Assembly: GCF_964340395.1 (NCBI RefSeq)
Contig: NC_135558.1
Span: 6,541,001-6,605,000 of the forward strand
From: Glandiceps talaboti
Taxonomy: Eukaryota > Hemichordata > Enteropneusta > Spengelidae
Direction: 5' to 3'
Length of the DNA: 64,000 nucleotides
Every line of letters starts with the position of its first letter. Position 1 is the first letter of the stretch. The position numbers and the translations under genes were made by a program. Under the pieces are notes generated by a model. It saw only the letters and a list, made by a program, of their open reading frames with translations. It made no database searches and had not been told where the DNA came from. Of this stretch, positions 1 to 13,560 are shown piece after piece.

Positions 1-3000
1 TAGTACAATATCTTCAATATATTTACTACATGCAATGAACTGAAGTGACTTGGTTCAAAATACATTCAGAAAGTAGCTAAATTTGAACAGTCATGGGAAA
101 ATTGTGATGGAAAATACCTGCGTGTAAGTGTTAATGTGGTTGTGTGCACACGATAAACTTACAAGCACACAGTTGGTTGTGTAAAACTGACTACAGGAGA
201 TTGTCAAAGGTTGCGTACACTCAACAGCCTACCTAACAACGGCAAACTTTGAATGAATTTAGCGTAAGAAACACTTGTAAGTGTTAAAATAAATGATTTA
301 TACTGTATACAGGAGGTTCTAGGACCCTTGAACACCCAACGATGACAGTAAGGTGATGGTTAGATAAACAAAACCACATGTGCTAGGCGCTGTAGTCAGC
401 TCAACTTCATTGTGATTCTTAAGTCATGTTCTACAACACAGTAGAATTACGTGCACAACAGCAAGGTACAAATACAGAAATTGACAAATTTTGCACATTG
501 ACTGTCAAAAATTTCAAATGTGGGGGAACTGAGAAGTTTTTCTTTTCTGATTATTCAGGAAATATTGTCTATTTCTTAGTAGATTTTTTCAAGAGAACAC
601 AGGAGTGTAGTTCGGATTATACTATATGTACACGCCATATTGCCTTTGTACTTAGCTATGCACCTGGTTGCCCCTGCCCTTCATATGATGTATTTTGAAG
701 TGGTAAATTAACAAAATTTCTGCTTAATATCATCTTTCATAAAGTAATAAAACTGACTGAAAACAGCAAAATACGTAACTCATTTTAAAAACTTAGTTAA
801 TGCCAGAAATACTAGTCATTCCTTCAGAATTTGAAAGACAGACATCTCAACAATATTTCTGAATTTTGGAAATGATCACAAAACCTTTACTTTGATGTAA
901 ATTGATATCAAAATAACATGAATAGAAAACACTAAAAAAAAGTAATGCTACTGCTTAATCCAAAAGAACTACTGGCTAGTCTGAAATTTTCATGATACAA
1001 AAGTTCTGTAGCCAGGAAACATATGAAAAATTTAAATGTGTACCTGATTTTGCGAAACCAAACTTGGGGCTTGCTAAGTTTTGCAACTCATTCAAAAAAT
1101 GTTGTTCAACTATACACATATTTGTAAAAATTTGCTTTCGACTAAAAAAAACAGTAGTTTTATAATTATATGTAGTTATGTTAAAGTTCACAAAATAGTG
1201 ATCAGTTAATTGTATATTGTGCAAAGAGAACAAGTCCGGAATGACAATGGATCATCAGATTTGCTAACTGAGGCATTGTAAACATGTTAGACAGTCAAAA
1301 TTCATTGACTTCAACAAAAAAAGAATCATAAAGTTTCGGCTCTGTGATCATAGAAAGGTTGGAAGTTTGGGAAAAAATGAACACAAACGCCGACAGTACT
1401 GAGGTAGTTGCTCACAGTAGTTATTAGGGGAACTCATATTTGTTATATTCCACAAAGGAGAGCTTAATTTCCAATTTATCCTGTTTCTGAACCCTGGTTG
1501 CAATTTCGCTGAACTTGATTTTTAATATCTAATAGCCCTCAATCTCCTGTCTCCAAGTGTTGTCAGCGACAAAATCTCATCTAATACCTCAAAATAGCCA
1601 TTTAATGTTTCTGAATGAAGTTAGATCCAGTTCTGTGTTCTGAAGCTTCTTTAGATTATTTCTGGTTCAATGCTTGGTATAAGCACTAGAAATTGTCTAC
1701 AATTGTTTTCCTGTCTCTCTTGACATCCTAGTGGTGGACTAGAGATGACAGCCAACATATGAATAAACCAATCATGCAATAAGTCAGTCTTAACCAGTTT
1801 GTTACATTTCTGACACTGACTCCAAAAATAATAGATCAAATTTTCAGTGAACATTTTGCGATTTTTGCACTTGATTTTGGACAAAACTTGTGACAAGTAA
1901 CAAATGGATGCCATTACCAGCAAAAGTTTGATAGTTTTCCAGAAAAACTTTGCAAAATTGTAAAAATTTAAACGTTCAACTTAACATCCATTACAAGGGA
2001 AACATGGCTGCCAAAATACCCTGCAGTAAGAAATGGACACTGAATGCAAGCAGGGTCCAAATGAATCATCCGGTAGTGCATATATTCATTTCATATTCCT
2101 AACTGTGGCTGCCAGTCGCTATAAATTTAGTGATAAAGTGATGATAGAGAAATCACTTACGATTTCTGACTAAGACTGTTTAAACCAAAAATGAAACTCA
2201 TGATTCGTCAGGGGTACAATCAACCACAAGATGTAAATACGATTTCTCTGGGGAGAGCTTTGCACTTAGCGAACCTCATTTCTCTTTGTTGACAATACAT
2301 GAATTATTCGCCGAGTTATAACTGTATGTATTCAGCACTGTATGTGAAGGGCTACATGTTTCAATTATCGTGTATCTCCAGAAAAACCACTTACTTATAA
2401 ACTCAATAATATGTTTTAAAACCAATAAAATACATAACCAGTGTTAGAAAAACATGATAATTCATTTCTGTGTACAAAATCAAACGATCAAAACAACTTA
2501 AATCAAATTCACGATGATTCGCTGTTTCCACAAGTAAATGATTTTATTTTGATAGAAATTTGTCAATGAAAATATTACAAATTAGCTCAAATTTACGATG
2601 ATAAATATTTGTATTATGCTAATTTCATTAATTTCCCATTATTAATCTAATAATGTCAGTGAACACAGAATTTGATCAATCATTACACAGACATGAACAA
2701 CTAAAACTTTCTCTCTTCTAGCTTGTTTTTCTTTAAAATTTTTTATTTGTTTTCAATCTGTACAACAAAAGAAACAAATTACTTGTAGGAATGCCATGAC
2801 AAAATATATATATTTGTTATTTCTACTATTTTAAAGCATAGGAATTATGAAAATACTTTGCTGGCTACGGTAGAAGTCTACTGTCATTCCCAATGTTTAT
2901 TTCCTGAATGCCAGACTACATTGATCAGTATAGCATACAGAATACAAATTTAAGTCTTTCCAATTACCGCTAATCTGAAACTGTAGGTTAAAATCATTTT

Positions 3001-6000
3001 TAAAAATGATAAAAATAACTTGTATGTCCAGTGCATGTAAAAAAGTAATAAATGACAACAACTGAGATCTTGAAAACATCACATAGGTGAGTCTTTTTCA
3101 TGTCCTTTGACTCATGACTAAATTTGCCACTTAGGAAAGGTGTGAACTGAGAATTTTAATTTTTTGTTTTTTCAGACCTGATTCACTGTTAAGGTGTCTA
3201 AGCATGGATTTTCATTGAATAGGCAATTACATTGATTCTGTGCACGTCGATAAAACAACCAGAAAGGGAGACAATATCCCAGTAAAAATGGAACAGAAAA
3301 GAAAATAATTACAGATCTGTCAAAACAGGGATAGTATAAATGCCACCCGTTACTTTTGATTTCTACACAATCATTATTGTTTGTATAGTAAGAACTCATG
3401 GCCTGTATCAGGCATGTGAAACTAACGTTGTATTCACAGCTTGTTTATTTTATCGGTCTAAATTGTAATTTTTAGCGATATTTGTGTGTGCCTATTGACA
3501 TGCTCAGAAAATATTTGTCAAGGTGATCAATATGACATGCAGTTATGACAGGCGGATTCATTTATTCATAAAATACACCCAAGTTTTCCAATAACAGCGA
3601 TCTGGCTATCGGCCTACACTATGCAGCTGTGACCAGTGCATATAACCCTGCCTTTCTAAACCTATTCTTCTAATTAGCTAATGCAGGAATAAACTTTGAC
3701 AGTCACTCTGACTTGTAGCTTAAAATTCTACATTCAACAAAGTTGTTCCTCAAAATAAACAAATAAACAATAAGATTAATATAATTTTCTGTCATAAAAA
3801 TGTTTGTATAGGTTTGCTCACATTGTACAGCTTCTCAATACATTATTCAACAAAATAAACTTTATTTTGAAAGACTTTCCAGTATTTGAACACCCTTTTG
3901 GATGAAAAGGGCTAACGTATAATTTAGTAAGAGGCACCGTGATCAAAATAAAAGCGGCCCTTTTCTAGTGTATGATTGAAACACACAGTAGAAAGTTACA
4001 AAAAAGTGACGGGTCACTATGATGAAAAGTGTACCGCCTTCTCAGCGTGGGTAACCATACTGACACAACATAAAGATTGAGAGCTCTGAAGACAAATTTG
4101 GGTTTTGTTCTACTGTTTCTGCATGACTGACTTGCCAAAATAATGGGACAGACACACAAAGGATAAACGTGAGAGAAAGGATTCCATGTGACAGAAATTT
4201 ACTGTTTGCAACACACCTCTAAAACCTTACAATAGTGAAGAGTGAAAGGGCTGTGAATCTAAGACTGTTTTAAAAATCTGTGATCAACGAACTGGTTGTC
4301 CACTGAGAGCTGCTAAGGTTTTACACAAGACATAAACTAAAACCCTCGCACTGCTTGACGTCCTGGCTTATCATCAATTTTCTCAGTTGAGACCCATTGT
4401 AGCTATAAAGACCTAAAACTTGAATAACATGTCATTAATATCATTACCCTTTAATTAAAACCATTTAAAGGCTGTGATTAGTAAGTTTTCCAGCACACTC
4501 TAGGGTGACTTTCCTTTTATTAGTGCGTTATGAAAGTTAACTCATAAAGCACTGAATCAACTTGTTTAAGAAGCAATATCATTCACTGGATGATCTTTGT
4601 CTATTATATCTATATACTGTATAGTCTTTGCTGGGAATTCACGCTGAGAAATGCAGATAGAATTTCCACCAGTGTCCGGATATCTATTAATTGGGGAACG
4701 GAATTACTAGACTTTTGTATGTATGTGTGTATGTAGGTATGGAAGGGGCCTATAAATCCCTATTAACAAGGCAGCTTTCTCTATAGTGATGTGTCTGTAC
4801 AATCCCAAGCAACGAAAACAATGTTTTGTTCACACTGATTTAATCTGTGTTTCTGAACTACAAAGAACAGTGGCAGATTGAATGGATTTGTTGGTGTTGG
4901 AAAAGCCCTGTGAATGGCATCAAAAACACTTTTGTTCTTGAAGGACTACAACTAAACAAACAGTATATATTCATTCCAGTCAACACGGCAGGGCTGGGGT
5001 ACTCCAACATTCCCATAGCAAAGTTTACATACTGTTCGATAACTGGATACTTTCTGCTTTTCAGGGACGGATCTACTCAAAGGGGGAATATTGCTGATAA
5101 AACAAAAAATAAAAAGTAAAGAATTTCTCTCCTGAAAAGCACTTGACCGGGGTTTGTGTGAACAACGTGGAAAACTGAAAAGTGGCATATGTTTCAACTG
5201 AGCTGGAACGATGAGCAAACAAAGTTCTACTTTCAGACTCTGCCCGACAGCAAATCAAACAAAAAAGCACGGAAATGGTAAAAAGCAGCAGAATTGATGG
5301 TATTTTTCTCACACAGCTGAGACTCAGAAATACAGACAGCTCGTGTTTTGGAAAACCAAACCCTATCACAAGTACAATATATGTAGTACTGATATTTTAG
5401 GTGTAAAATCACAGGTTTAATATTTTAAAGAAATGTTTTGATTTTCTGACAATGAGGCCTTGAATGCAATGCTCCAATGAGAAAGAACAATACAGAACAG
5501 AGTGACACATCGTGTACTAACAAAAGCTACTACAGTACTTCTAACCTTCACATCCAATATAACTGAAATTATTTTAACGGATATTATTCCAGTGTTTTCC
5601 TACAGACACTCCAAGAAATTATCCCAACTGACAGCATTTCGATAAACTTTACATTACTATGTAAATCTCATCTCGCGATGTCATGTTACTTGTTTCTTGT
5701 TCTTTATAAAAATGACGTTATCGTCAGTATAATCCAGAGCTCCGACTTCGCTAATCAGATTCAGAGAAAAACACTCAGTATTCCGGACTACGTTTGAGAT
5801 GGAACAGGTACCATCTTTCTTCATTGTCGCGGTAACGAGTCACCTCCACAAGGATAGAAAGTAAAACAATTTGCGGCAAATATCTAATCAGGATTATTAG
5901 GGAGCCCATAAAAATACTATCAGTCTTATCAAGAAGTGTTAAAGTACGATCAACATGAAACGGAATTGTTCTCTAGGGGGTAGGGGCATGTCTAGTCGGT

Positions 6001-6431
6001 AATAGAAACAAAAACAAACACACTGAATACGCCCAGTGGAATATCCCGTGGCAAATACGTAGAGATCGGGCTCTGCTTTGCTGTCATTGCACATACCGGT
6101 TTCAAAATCGGTGTATATTTTTGTGGACTGTTGTTTATACTGATCCATTTACATAGGGTTAGAATACATATTTAGAATGACAATAAAAACAATAGGCCAC
6201 CTTTTCACCTTGGTCGTAAACTTTAACAGTCACACTACATTTGGAATTTTTTATAGCCACCTTTAAAAGTCGCACTACCCGTCCAACTTGATCATCATGA
6301 CAATCACGACAATAGTCAATAGAGCGAATACGGGTTTCTTCAAATCTTCTAAGGGCTCACACACGTAGTGTTTCTACGCACCTCCGTGATGATGAATAAA
6401 TACATAAAAAACGACTTTTAGAGCCACTTAC
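1..6431 (-). other. LMX1 intron / downstream sequence, no exon recognised
   Basis: This stretch lies 3' of the first LIM exon of the LMX1 gene, so it should be its next intron. I looked on the minus strand for a second LIM domain and for the homeodomain WFQNQRAK region and saw neither. The sequence is AT-rich and mostly low in CpG until about 5.6 kb. Apart from a fibronectin-III-like fragment near 4.9 kb, I recognise no gene. The intron following the first LIM exon therefore appears to exceed 6.4 kb. Confidence 0.5.
4847..5116 (+). pseudogene. Possible fibronectin type III fragment
   Basis: The frame carries the pattern LEGLQLNKQYIFIPVNTAGLGYSN, read here in two parts: LEGLQLNKQYIF then PVNTAGLGYSN. 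This resembles the E-F-G strand part of a fibronectin type III domain (a leucine-rich turn, the tyrosine-corner Y, then an AVN-x-AG-x-GYSN-like motif). An upstream tryptophan-rich stretch (about residues 9-18 of the frame) would stand in for the B-C strands. No flanking FN3 exon, clear splice sites or signal peptide are visible, and the C-terminal part is lysine/threonine-rich and unlike FN3. It could be a decayed exon, a lone exon of an overlapping gene, or chance similarity. Confidence 0.22.
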
Positions 6432-6636
6432 TTTTCGTAATCTGCTTTGCAGTACAACTTTCGGTCTTTGAAGTAACAAGAACGCGAAAGAGGGGACTGG
6501 CATATACTACACTGCAAACACTGTTCGTGCCATGAGTTTTCCATGACCCTCATAAGAAATCTGTCTTCTATTGTTTGCTGACACCCGGCGCATACTTCCT
6601 TACATGATTTTGTATTTTTCTTCAAACTACCATCTC
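6432..6636 (-). CDS. LMX1: LMX1 coding exon 2 (first LIM domain)
   Basis: Acceptor TTTCTAAATTAG ends at 6637; donor AAAA|GTAAGTGG begins at 6431. The exon holds a whole LIM zinc-binding domain, ending at DYEK. The intron between exons 1 and 2 is short (about 690 bp). Confidence 0.9.
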
Positions 6637-7399
6637 CTAATTTAGAAATGAAAGAGTAGAAAAAATAAATTTCAGTTCCTCTTTTTTTGAGATAAATAGA
6701 ATAAAAGAAATGTTCCCGCCTTGAGTTTGAGACAGGCGGCTCGTGTATTTTACGCAGTGACCGCAAACTTATTCTAACGGTGCACCGAAATGAGTAACAC
6801 GGGGGAGAATAAAAAACGTAGCATTAGTCCACGGTTGATAAGTATGAATGATTTTTATCAAAAAATCCTTCAAAGTCAACGGCAGTATGCGAACATAAAA
6901 TGTGATTTCGAAGTAAGACATTCCCAACGATGTTCTTCGCAGGAAGATATGCATCTCAGGCAGTTTTTGCTCACGTCAAGTATACTTTCTTACTGCATGG
7001 TGTACTAGTAATTTGTTAAATTAACGTGTATTAAATAAAAATATTTTAAAAATCCAACTAAATAAACATCGTCTTTGCGTACGCCCAAAAATATAATTCA
7101 ACAAAACCAAAATCCAGAAAAATATCAGTATTCGCTATAAGCTTACGTCTTATGAACAATATTTGTTCGGAACTTGTGTGATTGAATAATATCTGCAAAT
7201 GTCACAAAACGTTATACATCCACAAAAAATGCAGTTTATAGGTTTCATACCATTATAAATATAAACCTAATTTAAAGAACCCATACTTCGTAATAATTTT
7301 CCGTTGCCGAAGTGAATAAGAAGACCTACCTATATCAACCGTCGCTTGGACGTAGCCGCCGTTCACTTGTGAGTTCGTCTCTTCCATTTTTAACGCCAT
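6432..7399 (-). CDS. LMX1: LMX1-type LIM-homeodomain transcription factor, 5' part (two exons)
   Basis: Partial gene; join of 7399-7330 and 6636-6432 on the minus strand gives the first 91 codons plus two bases. LMX1 proteins are nuclear LIM-homeodomain factors acting in dorsal and neuronal patterning. The N-terminus reads MALKMEE, matching the short KMEE motif at the start of vertebrate LMX1A and LMX1B. A complete first LIM domain follows, with zinc ligands in the order C-x2-C ... H-x2-C-x2-C-x2-C ... C-x2-D, and the phrases [19 protein letters not shown] and DRKLYCK that are typical of LMX1 rather than of other LIM classes. The splice phases agree (phase 1 between the exons, phase 2 at the right-hand donor). 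An acceptor-like site at 7458-7457 leaves the frame open upstream of the chosen Met, so an earlier start in another exon is possible. LIM2 and the homeodomain are off the left edge. Confidence 0.88.
7330..7399 (-). CDS. LMX1: LMX1 coding exon 1
   Basis: Encodes [15 protein letters not shown] and onward to a phase-1 break. The donor is G|GTAGGT at 7329-7328. The Met at 7399 was chosen because the LKMEE motif starts there; a second Met (7387) is possible. The exon may extend 5' to 7456, where TTTTACGTGCAG gives a good acceptor and the frame stays open. Confidence 0.75.
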
Positions 7400-10300
7400 A
7401 TCGGCACACACTGCTGGAAAATCGCTAACGGATTTCGCCCTTATTGTCGTTGTATCCTGCACGTAAAATAAAAACATAGCCAGTGATATTATTCCCGGCA
7501 ACATTCCCTCTAAAATTAGAGGCCCATGATTTCTTTTTTTTGGAAAATACAATAAATTTGTCTCGCTGCATCATATCTGTCAAAACATCAGTTGTACGTC
7601 AACGTTCGCTACCAAAATTGTAAACGGGGTTGTATAAACAAAGCAAGGTGGTCGTACCTGGCAGAAAGGCATGAAGCTATAACACCGTTGACCGAGCAGG
7701 TCCGTGCCCTCGGCGAAATCTGAGCTAAGACGATTTCGAGTTGTACGCCAATCGGACGAAGTCGAGTGTGCACCGATAGCCGCAGTCTATTCTCTCCAGG
7801 CCGGTGAGTCGACTTCACTACCGAAGTTTTACAGAACATGCACGTCACACCTGCTGCAATACTAAACCCGTACGTCCGTGTCCACTATGAGAACTGTCCA
7901 AACAAAATAAACAGTGGGAGTGTAAATCAACTTTTTATATTCAGCGGTTTCAGGCCAGTTGCTCTGCTCTTGTTGATTTAAATTCCGCAAAGGAGAAGCA
8001 GTGAGACTAGACACACGTTAAGATGGGCAACGTGAAAGTTTAATACCACTATACCATGTTAACATTTCCACTATGAATGGATAGGTACCTAATACCTATT
8101 CACATCAAACACTTCACAATTATTAATCCGCGTGACGGATTCTCGGTGAAATTTTAACATAAAATCTTACAAATATCAAAATAGGTCTTGATAAAATTAT
8201 CTAAAATATTTTTTCATTATAGTATATTTTTAAAATGCAAATAATTATGATAAAAAATGTGATAAGCTGAACTACTTACGTTTGCGGAATGATATTTTAC
8301 GGGCGGTAAACAATACCGAGGCTACTACACGTCCTGAGATTTGTTAAACTAGAATTTACAAAGGGGCGGGACGTTAGTTCCCTGCTCGACAAAAATTCGC
8401 AAGGGGGAATTTTTCTGATTCCTTTGAATAGCATGCACATCATGGACAAAATTTATTGCAGGGCAAACGTCATCATTATCTCAGGTGTTGAGTAAATTTA
8501 CTAGGTGTTGTACGTTCGCCGCTGGGCCGTGCGAGCCCACAGCTGAAGATGTGATAAATGTCTGCAACATTAAGCGTTTACCTAAAAGGTCGCGGGTCAA
8601 AATTGTAAGCGCTTTTGTTGACCAATGACTATACTAGTTAAACGTGATTACGACCACTCAATTGTTGAAGCTACCGGGGTTTTACGTATAATTTCTCGTC
8701 GGAAACTGTCAGCTGGTAGCTTGTAGAACACACATTCACACATCGCAACTGATTGTACACGAAGTTACATTGTAAACCTATTGTATTCGCCACCTTTGCG
8801 TTACTTTAAATTTGCGTAATTTCTTCCACGCAAAGAAAACGACGATATTCAATTTCGTTCCACGCAAAATACAAACAGTTGCACAGGCTGTCATTGGTAT
8901 TCAGTTAAGTACTACTGCTATTTTCATTTGGCAAACACCTATAAAAATAATAGTAACAGATTCTGCTCACATTTTACCTTAGGTGTTAACTAATAAATAT
9001 TGAGGTAATGAAACGGAAAATATCCCCCAAAATAAATAAACAAACAAACATTATAAGTAAAGCCAGTGAAATAATAAGAAAATCAAAATTTACATATTCA
9101 CTTCATGTCGATCATTTTCATTAAGAAGTCAGTCAATGTAAATTGTATTAACAGCGCGTGCTGCGACGACGCGACGGGGCAGCTAGCTTAGTGACTCCTG
9201 TGCGAAACTTTGAGATGCCCGAAAAGTTCCCTCTAAAGTTTATTTTGTTTTTACAAATTTATTTTGCTAAAAACAGAAAACACCTTCCTGTTCATTACAC
9301 GACTAAATCTGATATTATGGGAGAACTGTTAGATACTGTGTTTTACGTTTTGTGAAAATTGTTGACCGTGTCCGGACGGCGGAAGTGTTTTAAACACGGT
9401 AGACATAGGAACGTATATGACGTCGAGCACAAAATCGAGTTTTTGTCACATATAAAAAAAACAGCTGTGTGTACAGATCGGCAACGGTGGTATGGTCGGC
9501 GAAATCAAAACTACTGTCGCGATGGAAGCAAAATTACGCTCGAAAAACTTGTCTATCCAGTGGCAGAATATTATACCGGAATTAAGGCTCGTGATGGCAA
9601 CTGTAAACTATGGAGAGGCCGTGGCGTGCACGTGACTCATCCGGCGATATTTTAATACTAGAATTCCTGAAAATGTGCGATACTTGACCATAACGATATA
9701 AAATGCAAAGAAAAACGCACTTGGCTTAATTAGTGTCGTCGTTGGACTAATGTGAGTACATTATTTTCACAATGAATCAACTATACCTGATATATCGAAA
9801 AAACGGATTTGTGAATTCGTATTGTTTTTAACTCGGTTTGATTGTCTAAACAGAGCTGTGTTGGTTGGCATGGTGACAAGCGGCAACAGATTGATGCTTC
9901 ATCTAAGATCTGCACAATGTGTAACTTGCATCTCATCACCAAACGTTAAGACTAAATTTCAACACAAGACAAGCTAATCGTCTGTATCCAGATAACGGTA
10001 GAACTTGCGGCCGACGCTTTGTAAACCTATCGTTATCCAAATAAATGCACAGGAGATTTCAAAAGAATGTGGCGGATTTGACGAATAGCGGGAAAGACAA
10101 GCAGATAAGACTATTGATTTGCAAAAACAGTAGCTAGCTAAGTGTGAAATGTAGTTTTAAGTGTCGATAGCTAGTTTACACGTTGTCCTATCTCCATACA
10201 TTTTCTATTGATCTTCTTTCAGCTGTAACATTAATTTCATCCCGCTACACTTTGCTACCTGACGATATTCCCGCCAAAAGTATTGTTAGGTTTGCAGCCT

Positions 10301-12150
10301 ATAAAGTATAAAACTTTCAATCGAAGAGAGAACATGATGAAGTGTTTTACATTGTAAACAATTAGAATTCATATCCGAATGTATAATACCAACATTCTTA
10401 AATACTTTTCCCTGATTCTATTTATATTTAAAATGGAAATAAAATCATGGAAAAGAATTTCATTTCCAATCCTCATTACTTCGAATGTGCCCATGCGCAT
10501 ATTGTGATAAAAAATCGGAGATCTCATCACGGTGAAAGTAACGCTAGGGCCAAACAGAAATTCATAACTTTTGACTTCACCACATTGTAGGTGACTGACA
10601 CTACCGGGATGCTATTCTTCAATAAGGCACTTTTACAATACCTGTGGTCTTGCTCTCAATGAGTGCATTTTTATTGAACTTATTTTATTTGTCTGACTTC
10701 TAGTTCTTTAATAGAAAACAGAGTTTGAAACTGCCAGACACTAAATTGTCCGCGACACGAAAATGGAAACGAATTGAGCGTGAATTCTGTCAGCAAAGGA
10801 GACTGGCTATTAGGGGACATTATGTCATTAACGCCGTACTAGGCCCGGGGATTGCAGAATATATGACGCATCATCGAGGGATACTTTTTCACGCTTTCTG
10901 ACCGACATAACAACTTCTGAAAGTGGCGAATTTTAAGAAATACAGAATATAACGGCACACGTGTCATTGGGTAGCATCTAGCTGAACCAATTCGAACAGA
11001 CAAGAGGACAAAGAGCGAGCCACGGCTTGTAATTATTCCGGGGGAAAATTGCAGGGGCGATATAAAGAGACGTCGTTGTGCGAGCATCACACTATTACAG
11101 GGAGAATAAAAGCCGAGTAGGGCACGTATATGATGATGACCCTAAGTACCACGACTGGAGGTCTAACAAATTCCAAGTGTAACGTTCTGGGGGTATACAG
11201 TGTCACCTGAACCACGACACTACATATACATTCAAATAGGTATTTCACAGAAAGAAAATCAAAACAGCAGTGCAAAACTCGTTCCGCAGCTAGCTGCTCC
11301 AGGGAACGGGAAACAAGTGAAGACAAATCACTGCCATGCCAACGCGTGTATCATCGGGGGAAAAATCATTGCAGATAAATATCTTGTTTTGGCTTTATAT
11401 TTGTTTTTCCCAATTCAAAGTGCCACTTTGATGTTCGTTCTCACTTATATCGTATAAAAAGGGTACAATAATTTAGAAAATCACTGGCGAATAAGTTACC
11501 ACTTGAAAAAAACCCATCATCTCCAAATGTCGAAATGTCGAACGAATAGTAAAAGTTAACAAATCCCATATCTGATCCTTGAACAGTTGGTGTACAAGGA
11601 AAGTGATCGACTGCTTATAAAATCATCAATGCTCCATTGAATTTAAATCTCAAAAACGCCATCAATTCTTCATATCCGCATGGTAAAACTAACGCGCCAA
11701 ATTAGTTGTCAAGGCAACAGAGGTTGGAATTTCACATTATAAAAATTACATAAATCAGAATCATCCCGACGTAAAAACACAACAAAATGGAATGTATATA
11801 AATTGGAAAAAAATCAAAGCAATGGTGGCTGTGGTAATTTACGAAGGGCGTTTTCCACTGTAGCGTGGCCTTTTTCAACGTTGATCTTCTGGGAGTAGGG
11901 GGCGCGTGCGTGAGAGCACCGCGTTTGTGAGAAAGGCCGCAAAAAGTGAGGCGTTATTAGTAATGTACGGGCGTATAGAAGCTGAATGAGATGGTTACTA
12001 ATCTTCTGCGCGATAATTGAACATTTTCATAATTCAAAAGCTATCGGTACTTTTGTTAATAACAAGCATTTTGCGTACGGGTTTACAACTTTATTTGAAG
12101 TTTTAGGCAATCGATTTCTGAATCGATCCGAAACGTATTGAGCACGGAGA

Positions 12151-13560
12151 ACGGAACAACTTTATCAGATTTTAAATTTTAAAAATCAAATCATACCACA
12201 GATATGGGAATTTGATACAAGAAACTGTACTAGATTCAATAAACCACAATAGTTTACATTTAGAAGGCAGGTAAACTTGAGTCGAGGTTTAATTATCGGA
12301 TTCCTGTTCTTGAAAGCTTCGCAACTGAAAAACCAGGAAGTAAATAAAGTCTGTAAGTTAAGCAGAGAAGACAGTGTCAACACTAGCAACCTGTTGTATT
12401 TTGCAAAGCACTTTACTCTTTCCAACTATCTCATTTCCGGTATTGGATCTCGCTGCCAGCCATTGGTCGATTGTGTATTTCCACGTCTTAGCGACTTTGT
12501 ACATACACTAAATACACATTGTACTGGGATTGGGAGGAGAAATTAAGGGAATAACACGGGAGAGGGGATTAGATGAATGGAATGGGAATATACACGACAT
12601 AACAAAGTAGAAAAACGGCACGAATGATACTACAAAAGAAAGAATGTTGCAGTGTAAAAAAACGAATTATATAACATGATAAAGGAAGTAAAGAAAATGT
12701 TGATATAGAAGCATTTTAATATAATAGAATAATTATGAAAAATAGCACTAAATATATGACTTAAATATAGTGATAGAGAAGTGAAAAGTCTTAGAAATTT
12801 AGCAAAATGAAGAAGATATAAATAACGTTTTCGAAAATTAGAAAACTGACCAGATTAATATAGTGGTTGCTCCTGGCCTTAAATTCTGCTCAGAAAATTT
12901 GGTCAATGCTGGAAGTCAATGTTTTCCTCCAATGTATCATCTTTTTTCTTTACCACTTTTTATTGCCCAGGGGTGTAGCTAATTCCACAGTGCATGTACA
13001 TGTGGGAGATCTCAAAAAGTCGATGGAAATATACTTGAAAAGTGAATGGAGAATTATCAAAATAGCATGTAAAATGATGACAGTAGGTGGTTGTGTTTTG
13101 CTAGCTGGCGGTTGGCTCTCTTCTACACCCTGCTGACAAAATCCCAATGAATTTAACAGCAATATGAAATCATGATAAAGTGTGAACATGCCTTCTCATA
13201 TACACCATCAATCCTATTGAATGCCTAGCTGTGTTTACATGGTGCTTCAGGCACCTATGTACATGTAGGATGGACAGTGATTAGGACTAATGCATACTCA
13301 CATGCTGGAATTTTTCAGAATAGGTTTTAGGAGACCTCCCCGAGATGTCTTAAAGCCAAGATGTTTTTTTAGAAAGTGCTTGCACGACACAGACATTCTT
13401 CTTCTCAGTAATAAATATTTGCACCCCCCCCCCACCTATAGGCTTTCACATACAAATGCAACAAATATATACCATTACTACATGTAATACATATTCAAAA
13501 TCATCAATATTTTTGCCAGTGTGCACTACCCAGGTGTTCTAGCAGGGGAACACAGAGTAC
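12151..13560. other. Intergenic, no gene seen
   Basis: AT-rich sequence with no supported gene. About 12,530-12,850 is unusually purine-rich on the plus strand. A short C-run is at 13,425-13,434. Confidence 0.5.

Larger units (their letters stand above)
5640..12150. promoter_or_regulatory. CpG-rich, repeat-poor domain around the LMX1 5' end
   Basis: CpG dinucleotides are visibly more frequent here than in the surrounding tens of kilobases. Examples are clusters near 5.69-5.86, 7.37-7.86, 8.28-8.90, 9.15-9.66 and 11.87-12.15 kb. Tandem repeats and microsatellites are almost absent. In invertebrates with mosaic methylation, such a block fits an unmethylated developmental-gene promoter domain; this reading is an inference. 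Open frames within it (for example 9359-9655 or 11200-11457) show no recognisable protein. I do not call a specific TSS or TATA box. Confidence 0.4.

Noticed and set aside
9158-9655. Two adjacent plus-strand frames in the CpG-rich block
   Set aside because: Arg-rich translation follows from CpG content; no domain or splice signals.
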